DNA of 64,000 nt, taken from positions 1,766,837 through 1,830,836 of the forward strand of contig NZ_LN832559.1 in assembly GCF_900005615.1 (NCBI RefSeq), read 5' to 3'. This document shows positions 32,808 to 41,252 of the stretch, piece by piece. A program made the position numbers and the translations under genes. The stretch is from Paracoccus aminovorans (GTDB taxonomy: Bacteria; Pseudomonadota; Alphaproteobacteria; Rhodobacterales; Rhodobacteraceae). The notes under the pieces are model-generated. The model was given only the letters and a program-made list of their open reading frames with translations, was not told the origin of the DNA and ran no database searches. Position 1 is the stretch's first letter, and every line of letters starts with the position of its first letter.

Positions 32808-33236
32808 TCAGCGGCGCGCGATGATCAGGCCCAGCAGGAAGCCCACGCCGGCGGCGATGCCAAGCGCCTGGGCCGGGTTGCGGCGCACCATGCCCGAGAC
32901 CTCGTCGTAGTAATCCTCGGCATGGGCGGCGACTTCGCCGGCGCGACGCTCGCCCTCGCGATAGATGCGACGGGCCTCGTCGCGGGCGCGTTCGGCATAT
33001 TCGTGGCCGCGATCACGGGCGGCGCCCAGGTATTCCTCGCCCTTGCGGCGGGCGCCCTCGACGAATTCGGAACCCTTGTCGCGGGCGCTTTCGTAAAGGT
33101 CCGACGCGCGGTCCCGCGCGGTATCCAGCGCCTCGCCGGCCTCGTCCGCAGCGCGGCGGGCGTGCTTGCCCACGTCTTCCGCGGCGCGGCGTGCTTCGGC
33201 TTTCAGTTCCTCGGCGGTGGCTTCGTTCTTGGCCAT
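32808..33236 (-). CDS. YqjD/ElaB-like membrane-anchored protein (DUF883 type)
   Basis: A 142-residue protein. The start at 33236 follows GGAGAGGATG. Residues 5-115 are a highly charged amphipathic helix with recurring ARDRA/ARDKG 11-residue units, LEA-like. Then comes GMVRRNPAQALGIAAGVGFLLGLIIARR in pieces: the RRNPAQA motif and a C-terminal membrane helix typical of YqjD/ElaB. It is inferred to be a stress or stationary-phase protein tethered to the inner membrane. It is encoded just before the YqjE-like partner. Confidence 0.78.
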   Translation of the reverse strand: MAKNEATAEELKAEARRAAEDVGKHARRAADEAGEALDTARDRASDLYESARDKGSEFVEGARRKGEEYLGAARDRGHEYAERARDEARRIYREGERRAGEVAAHAEDYYDEVSGMVRRNPAQALGIAAGVGFLLGLIIARR

Positions 33237-33333
33237 GGCAGCATCCTCTCCAAAGGCTGTTCCGTTTTCGCCAAGCCAACGACGCGGGCCCGGAGTTTGT
33301 TCCCGCCCGCGCCGGTTCCGTCGCGTCAGAGCG

Positions 33334-34461
33334 TCACAGCACCGCGTCGAAGGCCGGGAACAGCCGCGCCAGCGTGCCCTCGACATCCTTCAGCTTGTCG
33401 AGCCCGAACAGCCCGATGCGGAAGCTGCGGAAGCCCTCGCCCTCGCCGATCTGCAGGGGCACGCCGGCCGCGATCTGATAGCCCTCGGCAAGGAATTTGC
33501 GGCCGGTCGAGATCTCGGGGTCGTCGGTATAGCACACCACCACCCCCGGCGCCGCGAACCCCTCCGCCGCGACCGAGCGCAGCCCGCGTTTCGCCAGTTC
33601 CGCCCTGACCGCGTCGCCCAGCCGCCATTGCGCCTCGCGCGCGGCGGCGAAGCCCATCTCGCGGGTCTCGGCCATGGCGTCGCGCAGCCCGATCAGCGCG
33701 TCGGTCGGCATGGTGGCGTGATAGGCATGGCCGCCGTCCTCATAGGCCTGCATGATTGCGCGCCATTTTTTCAGGTCCAGCGAGAAGCTGTCGCTGCTGG
33801 TCTGCTGCAGCCGCTCCAGCCCGCGGGCCGAGAACATCACCATCCCGGCCGAGGGCGAGGCCGACCAGCCCTTTTGCGGGGCCGAAATCAGCACGTCCAC
33901 ACCGGTCGCCGCCATGTCCACCCAGACCGCGCCCGAGGCGATGCAGTCCAGCACCATCAGCGCGCCGACCTCATGCGCGGCCGCGGCCAGCGCCTTGATA
34001 TAGTCGTCGGGCAGGATCATGCCCGAGGCCGTCTCGACATGGGGGGCGAAGACGGCATCGGGGCGGGTCTCGCGGATCTTGGCCACCACCTCGTCGATGG
34101 GCGCGGGGGCGAAGGGCGGGCGCGGTTCGTTCCCGGCCGGGCGGGCCATCATCACCGTGGTCTCGCGCGCGAAGCCGCCGGTCTCGAAGATCTGGCTCCA
34201 GCGGAAGCTGAAGAAGCCGTTCCTGACGATCAGCGCATGGGCGTCGCGGCCGAACTGGCGCGCCACCGATTCCATCGCGCAGGTGCCGCCGCCCGGGACC
34301 AGCGCCACCGCCTGCGCGCCATAGACCTCGCAGAGCGTGGCCGAGATCTCGCGCATGGCCGACTGGAACCTCTGCGACATGTGATTGAGCGAGCGGTCGG
34401 TGAAGACGACCGAAAATTCCTGCAACCCCTCGGGGTCCACGTCTGGGCGGAGTCCGGGCAT
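33334..34461 (-). CDS. Class V aminotransferase
   Basis: A 375-residue PLP enzyme. VPGGGTCAMESVA is the PLP phosphate region, Asp172 in MVLDCIASG contacts the pyridine nitrogen, and Lys197 in SAPQKGWSASP forms the Schiff base. This is the alanine-glyoxylate/serine-glyoxylate aminotransferase subgroup. It is divergent from, and next to, a glutamine amidotransferase/PuuA/PuuB-like group, so its substrate may be an amine-derived amino acid. The exact reaction cannot be assigned from sequence. Confidence 0.85.
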   Translation of the reverse strand: MPGLRPDVDPEGLQEFSVVFTDRSLNHMSQRFQSAMREISATLCEVYGAQAVALVPGGGTCAMESVARQFGRDAHALIVRNGFFSFRWSQIFETGGFARETTVMMARPAGNEPRPPFAPAPIDEVVAKIRETRPDAVFAPHVETASGMILPDDYIKALAAAAHEVGALMVLDCIASGAVWVDMAATGVDVLISAPQKGWSASPSAGMVMFSARGLERLQQTSSDSFSLDLKKWRAIMQAYEDGGHAYHATMPTDALIGLRDAMAETREMGFAAAREAQWRLGDAVRAELAKRGLRSVAAEGFAAPGVVVCYTDDPEISTGRKFLAEGYQIAAGVPLQIGEGEGFRSFRIGLFGLDKLKDVEGTLARLFPAFDAVL

Positions 34462-34599
34462 GGCCGATCCTTTACTGCTGTTTCTGGCGGCAGCCTAGCG
34501 CGCGCCGGACGCCACGGCCAGCCCCGGCAGGGCGCTTGCCCCCCTTGCCCGCAGGCGGTCCCGCGACTAGCTTGAAGGCGGACAAGCAACAGGCCAATC

Positions 34600-35304
34600 A
34601 TGCGTATCGGCATTCTCAAATGCGGCCAATCGCCCGAGGTTCTTCGCGGCGAGCTGGGCGATTATGACACCATGTTCGAGCGGCTTCTCGCGGGGCGCGG
34701 CTTCGATTTCGCCAGCTATCACGTCGAGACCATGCAGTTCCCCGCCAGCGTCCACGACGCCCAGGGCTGGCTGCTGACCGGCTCGCGCCACGGCGCCTAT
34801 GAGGACCATGCCTTCATCCCGCCGCTGCAGGACTTCATCCGCGCCGCCTATGCCGAACATGTGCCGATGGTCGGCATCTGCTTCGGCCACCAGATCATCG
34901 CCCAGGCGCTTGGCGGCCGGGTGGTCAAGCATCCGGGCGGCTGGGCCATCGGGCGGCAGGACTACGATTTCGGCGGCGAGACGGTGACGATGAACGCCTG
35001 GCATCAGGACCAGGTCGTGATCCGCCCCGAGGGGGCCGAGGTCGCGGCCAGCAGCGCGTTCTGCGAAAACGCGGCGCTGGTCTATGACGACCGCGCCCTG
35101 ACCGTGCAGGCCCATCCCGAATTCGGCGATGCCTTCATTGAGGGGCTGATCGCCCATCGCGCCAAGGGCGTGGTGCCCGAGGAATTGCAGGCGCAGGCCC
35201 GGGCCCGCATGGGCGGGCCGCTGCATTCGGCCGGCATCGCCGACCGCATCGAGCAATTCTTCAAGCAGCCGCGCAGCGCCATGGCGCAGAGGGGTGTCGC
35301 ATGA
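34600..35304 (+). CDS. Class I glutamine amidotransferase (gamma-glutamyl hydrolase-like)
   Basis: A 234-residue free-standing GATase1 protein with Cys94 in GICFGHQ and His172/Glu174 in AHPEF, so the catalytic triad is complete. It overlaps the PuuA-like gene by 4 nt. In the puu pathway a class I amidotransferase-fold hydrolase (PuuD) removes the gamma-glutamyl group, and this gene is a candidate for that step. However, it resembles the GMP-synthase-like amidotransferase group more than PuuD in layout. Confidence 0.85.
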   Translation: MRIGILKCGQSPEVLRGELGDYDTMFERLLAGRGFDFASYHVETMQFPASVHDAQGWLLTGSRHGAYEDHAFIPPLQDFIRAAYAEHVPMVGICFGHQIIAQALGGRVVKHPGGWAIGRQDYDFGGETVTMNAWHQDQVVIRPEGAEVAASSAFCENAALVYDDRALTVQAHPEFGDAFIEGLIAHRAKGVVPEELQAQARARMGGPLHSAGIADRIEQFFKQPRSAMAQRGVA

Positions 35305-36659
35305 AGCCGCACTGGATCGACGAAACCCCCGCCGCCGCGCAGGATTACGTCGCCGGCCGCCGGCTGGACGAGGTCGAGTGCATCGTCGCCGACATCGCCG
35401 GCGTCGCGCGCGGCAAGGCCATGCCGGCCTCAAAATTCGCGCATCAGGAGCGGTTCTACCTGCCGAACTCGATCTTTCTGCAGACGATCACCGGCGATTG
35501 GGCCGACAACCCCTCGGGCGCCTTCACCGAGCCGGACATGATCCTGACCCCGGATTTTTCCACCGCGACCGCCGCGCCCTGGACGGCCGATGTGACCTTG
35601 CAGGTGATCCACGACGTCTCGGACCAGTCCGGCAATCCGGTGTCCATCGCACCCCGCAACCTGCTGAAGCGCGTGGTCGAGCTCTACCGCGCCAAGGGCT
35701 GGAAGCCCATCGTCGCACCCGAGATGGAATTCTTCCTGACCGCCCGCAACATCGACCCGAACCAGCCGATCATGCCGCCCATGGGCCGCTCGGGCCGGCG
35801 GGCAGCGGCGAAACAGGCCTATTCCATGTCGGCGGTGGACGAATACGGCAAGGTCATCGACGACATCTACGATTTCGCCGAGGCGCAGGGCTTCGAGATC
35901 GACGGCATCCTGCAAGAGGGCGGCGCCGGCCAGGTCGAGATCAACCTGAACCACGGCGATCCGGTGCATCTGGCCGACCAGATCTTCTACTTCAAGCGGC
36001 TGATCCGCGAGGCGGCGCTGCGCCACGACTGTTTCGCCACCTTCATGGCCAAGCCCATCGAGGGCGAGCCGGGCAGCGCCATGCACATCCACCATTCGGT
36101 GGTCGGGCTGGAGGACGGCCGCAACATCTTTTCCGACGCTCAGGGGCGCGAGACGCCGCGTTTCCTGCATTTCATCGCCGGGATGCAGAAGCACCTGCCG
36201 GCGGCGGTGGCGCTGCTCGCCCCCTATGTCAACAGCTATCGCCGCTATGTCCCCGACTTCGCGGCGCCGATCAACCTGGAATGGGGCCGCGACAACCGCA
36301 CCACCGGGCTGCGCGTGCCGGTTTCGGGACCCGAGGCGCGGCGGCTGGAAAACCGGCTGGCGGGGATGGACTGCAACCCCTATCTGGGCCTGGCCGCCAG
36401 CCTGGCCTGCGGCTATCTGGGACTGTGCGAACAGGAAAATCCCCGCGCCGAATGCCTGGGCGACGCCTATATGTCCGAGGACGAGTTGCCCTATAACCTG
36501 GGCGATGCGCTGGACCTGATGGACGAGAGCGCGGCGATGCGCGAGACGCTGGGATCGGAGTTCGTCGATGTCTACCAGGCGGTGAAGCGCAACGAATACA
36601 AGGAATTCCTGCAAGTGATCAGCCCGTGGGAACGCGAGCATCTGCTGCTGAACGTGTGA
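35301..36659 (+). CDS. Glutamine-synthetase-family ligase, PuuA-like
   Basis: A 452-residue protein of the glutamine synthetase fold. EMEFFL and QEGGAGQVEINL supply metal-binding glutamates, the GSAMHIHHS region is the ATP site, and NRTTGLRVP is the arginine loop. It lacks the adenylylation loop Tyr of GlnA and begins with a short N-domain, as in PuuA/GlnT gamma-glutamyl-polyamine synthetases. It is inferred to glutamylate an amine such as putrescine. It is translationally coupled to the amidotransferase upstream and followed by a PuuB-like oxidase. Confidence 0.85.
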   Translation: MKPHWIDETPAAAQDYVAGRRLDEVECIVADIAGVARGKAMPASKFAHQERFYLPNSIFLQTITGDWADNPSGAFTEPDMILTPDFSTATAAPWTADVTLQVIHDVSDQSGNPVSIAPRNLLKRVVELYRAKGWKPIVAPEMEFFLTARNIDPNQPIMPPMGRSGRRAAAKQAYSMSAVDEYGKVIDDIYDFAEAQGFEIDGILQEGGAGQVEINLNHGDPVHLADQIFYFKRLIREAALRHDCFATFMAKPIEGEPGSAMHIHHSVVGLEDGRNIFSDAQGRETPRFLHFIAGMQKHLPAAVALLAPYVNSYRRYVPDFAAPINLEWGRDNRTTGLRVPVSGPEARRLENRLAGMDCNPYLGLAASLACGYLGLCEQENPRAECLGDAYMSEDELPYNLGDALDLMDESAAMRETLGSEFVDVYQAVKRNEYKEFLQVISPWEREHLLLNV

Positions 36660-36695
36660 GATCGGCGCGGGCGGGGGACAGGCGCGCCCTTGAGC

Positions 36696-36720
36696 CATGA
36701 GCATTTGGAGAACGAAGAAG
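36696..36720 (+). repeat. Dispersed ~25-bp intergenic motif, copy B
   Basis: CATGAGCATTTGGAGAACG followed by AAGAAG is 23/25 identical to the copy at 21153-21178. It fills most of the 69-bp gap between the PuuA-like gene and the oxidase. Its ATG is in frame with the oxidase and could be mistaken for the start. Confidence 0.6.
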
Positions 36721-36728
36721 ATCGAGGC

Positions 36729-38036
36729 ATGAACCTGTTGTTTTCCAACGACCGGCCGGGGGAATATCCGCCGAGCCTCTATGCGGCGACCCGGGACACG
36801 CTGCCCGCATTCCCGCAGCAGCGGGGCGAGGAGCGCGCCGATGTGGTCGTGGTCGGCGCGGGCTATACCGGGTTGTCGGCGGCGCTGCATCTGGCCGAAG
36901 CGGGGTTCTCGGTCATGGTGCTGGAGGCGCATCGCGTCGGATTCGGCGCCTCGGGGCGCAATGGCGGGCAGCTGGGCTCGGGGCAGCGGCTGGAGGTCGA
37001 TGAGCTGGAGCGGCTGGCCGGCGTTCCGGCCGCGCATCGGCTGTGGGACATGGCCGAGGAAGCCAAGGCGCTGACCCGCGATCTGGCCGCGCGTGCGGGC
37101 GTGCCGGTCGCGGACGGCATCGCCCATGCCTTTCGCAAGCCGGCCGAGTTCGAGCATGCCCGCGGCATGATCGAGATGCTGGGTCGCGACTACGGTTATG
37201 ACCGGATCGAGGCGCTGGACCGGGAGGCGTTCCGGGCGCTGGTGCCCTCGAACGCCTATATTGCTGGCGAGTTGGATCATGGCGCGGGGCATCTGCATCC
37301 GCTGAACCTGGCGCTCGGCATGGCGCGGCTGGCCGATGCGGCCGGGGCGCAGATTCGAGAGGTGAGCCATGTCCATCGCATTCGCCATGGCCGGGCGGGC
37401 GAGAAAAGCATCGTCCAGACGAGCAAGGGCCGGGTCGTCTGCGATCATGTCCTCCTGGCCGGGAACGGCTATCTGGGCCAGCTGGACAACCAAGTCGCTG
37501 CCCGCGTCATGCCGATCAACAATTTCATCGTTGCGACCGAACCCTTGCGCGCGCGCGCGGCCGAGGTGCTGACCCGGCCCATCGGCGTGCATGACACGAA
37601 ATTCGTGGTGAATTACTGGCGGCTGGACCCCGAGGGCCGGCTGATCTTTGGCGGCGGCGAGAATGTCAGCTATCGCTTCCCGAAGGACATCGCCGCCAAG
37701 GTCCGAAAGCCGCTGCTGGAGATCTATCCCGGGCTTGCCGATGTGAGGCTGACCCATGCCTGGGGCGGCACGCTGGCGATCACCATGAACCGGATGCCCT
37801 GTTTCGCCCGGCCGGCGCCGAACTGCCTGTCGGCCAGCGGCTATTCGGGGCACGGGCTGGCGCTGGCGACGCTGGCCGGCAAGCTGATGGCGCAGGCGGT
37901 GGCGGGTCAGGCGCAGGGTTTCGACACCATGGCCGCCCTGCCCTCACGCCCCTTTCCCGGCGGGGCCGCCCTGCGCTGGCCGCTGCTGGTCGCCGGCATG
38001 GGCTGGTATTCCCTGCGCGACCGGCTCGGTTTTTGA
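36729..38036 (+). CDS. FAD-dependent oxidoreductase, PuuB/DadA-like
   Basis: A 435-residue flavoprotein. GAGYTG (43-48) is the dinucleotide-binding turn, SGRNGGQ (75-81) the FAD contact typical of gamma-glutamylputrescine oxidases, and YSGHGLALATLAG the C-terminal FAD site. The start at 36729 is preferred over an upstream ATG at 36690 because the extra residues would be encoded by the dispersed repeat. It is inferred to oxidise a gamma-glutamylated amine made by the PuuA-like enzyme. Its last 93 nt overlap the DUF2062 gene on the other strand. Confidence 0.87.
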   Translation: MNLLFSNDRPGEYPPSLYAATRDTLPAFPQQRGEERADVVVVGAGYTGLSAALHLAEAGFSVMVLEAHRVGFGASGRNGGQLGSGQRLEVDELERLAGVPAAHRLWDMAEEAKALTRDLAARAGVPVADGIAHAFRKPAEFEHARGMIEMLGRDYGYDRIEALDREAFRALVPSNAYIAGELDHGAGHLHPLNLALGMARLADAAGAQIREVSHVHRIRHGRAGEKSIVQTSKGRVVCDHVLLAGNGYLGQLDNQVAARVMPINNFIVATEPLRARAAEVLTRPIGVHDTKFVVNYWRLDPEGRLIFGGGENVSYRFPKDIAAKVRKPLLEIYPGLADVRLTHAWGGTLAITMNRMPCFARPAPNCLSASGYSGHGLALATLAGKLMAQAVAGQAQGFDTMAALPSRPFPGGAALRWPLLVAGMGWYSLRDRLGF

Positions 38037-38681
38037 GGACGGGGCTTTTGAAGCCAATTCCGTGGCGCGGCGGGCCTTGGCGCGGGCGATGCGCTCGGCC
38101 ATCTGCCTTTCGCGGTGACGGTGATAGGCCTTGATGACCGGCACCGTCAGGTAATGGATGGCGATGCAGATCGGCAGGCCCTCGATCACGCCGCCGACCA
38201 TATAGGGCGTGAAGATCTGCTCGTTGAATTGCAAGAGCTGGTCCCAATGCGCCACCCGGTCGGTCACCGGCGCCAGCAGGTTGTTCCACAGTTCGCTGCC
38301 GGCGCGGGTGAATTCCTCGAAGATCAGATGCGGGGTGAACTTGCCCTCGACCCCCAGGATCCAGCGGCCCAGCCCGGTCGCGGTCAGTGCCACGAAAGGC
38401 GTGGTCAGCGGATTGCCGACGAAGGTGCCCAGAAGCGCTGCCAGGATATTGCCGCGGATGATCCAGGCGATCAGCGCCGCCCCCATCAGGTGGAAGCCGA
38501 AGAAGGGCGTGAACGAGATGAAGATCCCCGCCGCCCAGCCCCGCGCCACGCGATGCGGCCGGTCGGGCAGCCGCCGCAGCCGGTGCAGCACGTATTTCGA
38601 CGCGCGTTTCCAGCCCGAGCGCGGATAGAACATCTCGGTCCACATCTGAGCATAGCTCAGCGGCTTGCGGCGCTTGAACAT
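37944..38681 (-). CDS. DUF2062 membrane protein
   Basis: A 245-residue protein. Residues 40-120 are the DUF2062 core with two to three helices and the motif FFGFHLMGAALIAWIIRGN and GNPLTTPF. The remainder is an amphipathic helix and a charged tail. It follows rel by 6 bp, its normal position in related genomes. The final 31 residues or so (rich in Pro/Ala/Gln/Gly) are encoded antisense to the end of the oxidase gene and look like read-through rather than conserved protein. Confidence 0.8.
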   Translation of the reverse strand: MFKRRKPLSYAQMWTEMFYPRSGWKRASKYVLHRLRRLPDRPHRVARGWAAGIFISFTPFFGFHLMGAALIAWIIRGNILAALLGTFVGNPLTTPFVALTATGLGRWILGVEGKFTPHLIFEEFTRAGSELWNNLLAPVTDRVAHWDQLLQFNEQIFTPYMVGGVIEGLPICIAIHYLTVPVIKAYHRHRERQMAERIARAKARRATELASKAPSSKTEPVAQGIPAHAGDQQRPAQGGPAGKGA

Positions 38682-38687
38682 GCCGTC

Positions 38688-40805
38688 TCAGGTCACATGG
38701 GCCGAAGGATCGCGGATGCGCGAGACCTGGGCCACGTCGCTTTCCGCATCCAGCGCCGTCAGCAGCGCATGCAGATGCTCGCGGTCGCGCAGCTCGACCT
38801 CGATCCGCAGCCGATAGAAATCCGGCTTGCGGTCGACGAATTCCAGGTCCGAGATATTGGCCCCCTGCGCCCCGATCATGGTGCAGATCCGGCCCAGCAC
38901 GCCGGCGTCGTGGCGGATGGTCAGGGACAGCATGGTGGAATAGGCCGCGGGATGCTGGCCCTCGCGCCAGTGCAGGTCGACCCAGCGCTCCGGGCTGTCC
39001 TCGAATTCGGCCAGCACCGGGCAGTCGATGGCGTGGATCACCACGCCCTTGCCGCGATAGGTGATGCCGACGATGCGCTCGCCCGGCAGCGGGTTGCAGC
39101 AGGGCGCGCGGGTGAACTCCTGGTCCGCCTCCAGCCCGGCCACGGCGCGGCGGGCGTCGATCTCGCTGCGGGCGGTGGCGAGTTCGGGATAGAGCGTGCT
39201 CAGCACGTCATGGGCCGAAATCTCGGCGCTGCCGATGCGGGCCAAGAGTTCGTCGGTATCGGGCAGCGCCATGGTCTTGGCGGCGGTGCGCAGCGCCTTG
39301 TCGCTGACCTTGCGGCCGACATGTTCAAAGGCCACCCGCACCAGTTCCGAGCCGAGGCGGATGAAGCGCGTCCGATCCTCTTGCCGCAAGCTGCGGCGGA
39401 TGGCGGCCTTGGCGCGGCCGGTGACCACGATGTCGAGCCAGGTCGCCTGCGGGCGCTGGCCCGAGGCGGCGATGATCTCGACCGACTGGCCGTTCTTCAG
39501 CCGCGTCCACAGCGGCACGCGGATGCCGTCCACCTTGGCGCCGACGCAGGAATTGCCCAGCCGCGTGTGAATCGCATAGGCGAAATCCAGCGGCGTCGCG
39601 CCCTTTGGCAGCGGGATCACGTCGCCCTTGGGCGAGAAGCAGAACACCTGGTCCGAATACATCTCGAGCTTCACATGCTCGAGGAATTCGTCGTGATCCT
39701 CTTCGCCGAAACGCTCGGTCAGGCTGGCGATCCATTCGCCCGGATCGACCGCAAAGGGGTTCTCGGTGCGGGCGCCGTCGCGATAGGCCCAATGCGCCGC
39801 CACGCCCGATTCCGCGACCTCGTGCATCTGGCGGGTGCGGATCTGCACCTCGACCCGCTTGCCGTCGCGGCCCGAGACCGTGGTATGGATCGAGCGATAG
39901 CCGTTGGCCTTGGGCTGGCTGATATAGTCCTTGAACCGCCCCGGCACCGCGCGCCAGCGATGATGGATCACCCCCAGCGTGCGATAGCAGTCGGGTTCCG
40001 TGCGGGTGATGATGCGAAAGCCGTAGATGTCCGACAGGCGCGAGAAGGACAGCTGCTTTTCCTGCATCTTGCGCCAGATGCTGAACGGGCGCTTGGCACG
40101 GCCATAGACATCGGCCTCGATGCCCTCGCGTTCCAGTTCGGCGCGGATGTCGGCGGTGATCTTGGGGATCACGTCGCCGGATTCGCGTTGCAGCGACACG
40201 AAGCGGCGGATGATCGAGTTGCGCGCCTCGGGGTTGATGACCTTGAAGGCGAGGTCCTCAAGCTCTTCGCGCATCCATTGCATGCCCATCCGGCCGGCCA
40301 GCGGCGCGAAGATGTCCATGGTCTCGCGCGCCTTCTGCTGCTGCTTGTCAGGGCGCATGGACTTGATGGTGCGCATGTTGTGCAGCCGGTCGGCCAGCTT
40401 GACCAGGATCACGCGAAGATCGCGCGACATCGCCATGAAAAGCTTGCGAAAGTTCTCGGCCTGCTTGCTGTGGGCGCCCGAGAGCTGCAGGTTGGTCAGC
40501 TTGGTGACGCCATCGACCAGATCGGCGACCTCGCGTCCGAACATCTGCGACACCTCGGTCCAGGTCGAGCGGGTGTCCTCGATCGTGTCGTGCAGAAGCG
40601 CGGTGATGATGGTGGCATCGTCCAGCCGCATCTCGGTCAGGATGGCGGCGACGGCGACGGGATGGGTGAAATAAGGCTCGCCCGAGTGGCGGAACTGGCC
40701 CTCGTGCATGCGACGCCCGTATTCATAGGCGTCGCGGATCAGCTCGGCATTGGTGCGCGGATTGTAATTGCGGATCAGCGCGATCAGGTCTTCGACGTCG
40801 ATCAT
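38688..40805 (-). CDS. relA/spoT: Bifunctional (p)ppGpp synthetase/hydrolase Rel
   Basis: A 705-residue Rel protein. The hydrolase HD domain has THP (His48) and HDTIED (72-77). The synthetase domain is at about 230-350 (YGFRIITRTEPDCYR; ANGYRSIHTTV), followed by a TGS domain (CFSPKGDVIPLPKGA) and a C-terminal ACT domain. Both catalytic centres look intact, as expected for the single bifunctional enzyme of alphaproteobacteria, which makes and degrades the stringent-response alarmone. It is linked to rpoZ 21 bp upstream, as in many Proteobacteria. Confidence 0.95.
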   Translation of the reverse strand: MIDVEDLIALIRNYNPRTNAELIRDAYEYGRRMHEGQFRHSGEPYFTHPVAVAAILTEMRLDDATIITALLHDTIEDTRSTWTEVSQMFGREVADLVDGVTKLTNLQLSGAHSKQAENFRKLFMAMSRDLRVILVKLADRLHNMRTIKSMRPDKQQQKARETMDIFAPLAGRMGMQWMREELEDLAFKVINPEARNSIIRRFVSLQRESGDVIPKITADIRAELEREGIEADVYGRAKRPFSIWRKMQEKQLSFSRLSDIYGFRIITRTEPDCYRTLGVIHHRWRAVPGRFKDYISQPKANGYRSIHTTVSGRDGKRVEVQIRTRQMHEVAESGVAAHWAYRDGARTENPFAVDPGEWIASLTERFGEEDHDEFLEHVKLEMYSDQVFCFSPKGDVIPLPKGATPLDFAYAIHTRLGNSCVGAKVDGIRVPLWTRLKNGQSVEIIAASGQRPQATWLDIVVTGRAKAAIRRSLRQEDRTRFIRLGSELVRVAFEHVGRKVSDKALRTAAKTMALPDTDELLARIGSAEISAHDVLSTLYPELATARSEIDARRAVAGLEADQEFTRAPCCNPLPGERIVGITYRGKGVVIHAIDCPVLAEFEDSPERWVDLHWREGQHPAAYSTMLSLTIRHDAGVLGRICTMIGAQGANISDLEFVDRKPDFYRLRIEVELRDREHLHALLTALDAESDVAQVSRIRDPSAHVT

Positions 40806-40826
40806 GTTCAGCCGAAGACCTTATGC

Positions 40827-41183
40827 TCAGTTCCTGCCCTGGGCTTCCAGCATCATGCGCAGCATGCGTTCTTCCGATTCCTCGTCGGCGGGTTTCGGAC
40901 GGTCGATCTCGGCGCCCAGAAGCAGCGCCATCGCATCTTCTTCCGGCTCGTCGACCTCGATCTGGGTCTGGCTGGATTCGATCATGCGTTCGCGCAGATC
41001 GTCCACGGGCTGGGTCTCGTCGGCGATCTCGCGCAGCGAGACCACCGGATTCTTGTCGTTGTCGCGGTCGACGGTCAGCGGGCTGCCCGCGGCGATTTCA
41101 CGCGCACGATGGGCGGCCAGCATCACCAGGTCAAAACGGTTCGGAACCTTGTCGACGCAATCTTCGACTGTAACGCGGGCCAT
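40827..41183 (-). CDS. rpoZ: RNA polymerase omega subunit
   Basis: A 118-residue protein. [20 protein letters not shown] and the following LAAHRAREI are the omega core. The C-terminal half is an acidic extension typical of alphaproteobacteria. It helps assemble RNA polymerase and forms a ppGpp binding site. Linkage to rel directly downstream is functionally coherent. Confidence 0.95.
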   Translation of the reverse strand: MARVTVEDCVDKVPNRFDLVMLAAHRAREIAAGSPLTVDRDNDKNPVVSLREIADETQPVDDLRERMIESSQTQIEVDEPEEDAMALLLGAEIDRPKPADEESEERMLRMMLEAQGRN

Positions 41184-41252
41184 CGGTCACCTTATCAGCT
41201 GGAATCGGGGTGCAGGGCGAAGCCGGATATTTGACCTCGTCACCCGGAAATG

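Noticed and set aside
35430..37853. 807-codon minus-strand open frame across the PuuA/PuuB genes
   Set aside because: It crosses two well-supported genes and an intergenic gap with no family signal, so it is a codon-bias shadow.
38115..41234. 1039-codon plus-strand open frame across DUF2062, rel and rpoZ
   Set aside because: It is antisense to three recognised genes and its composition is biased to Arg/Gln/His/Asp. Stop codons are rare here only because of GC bias.
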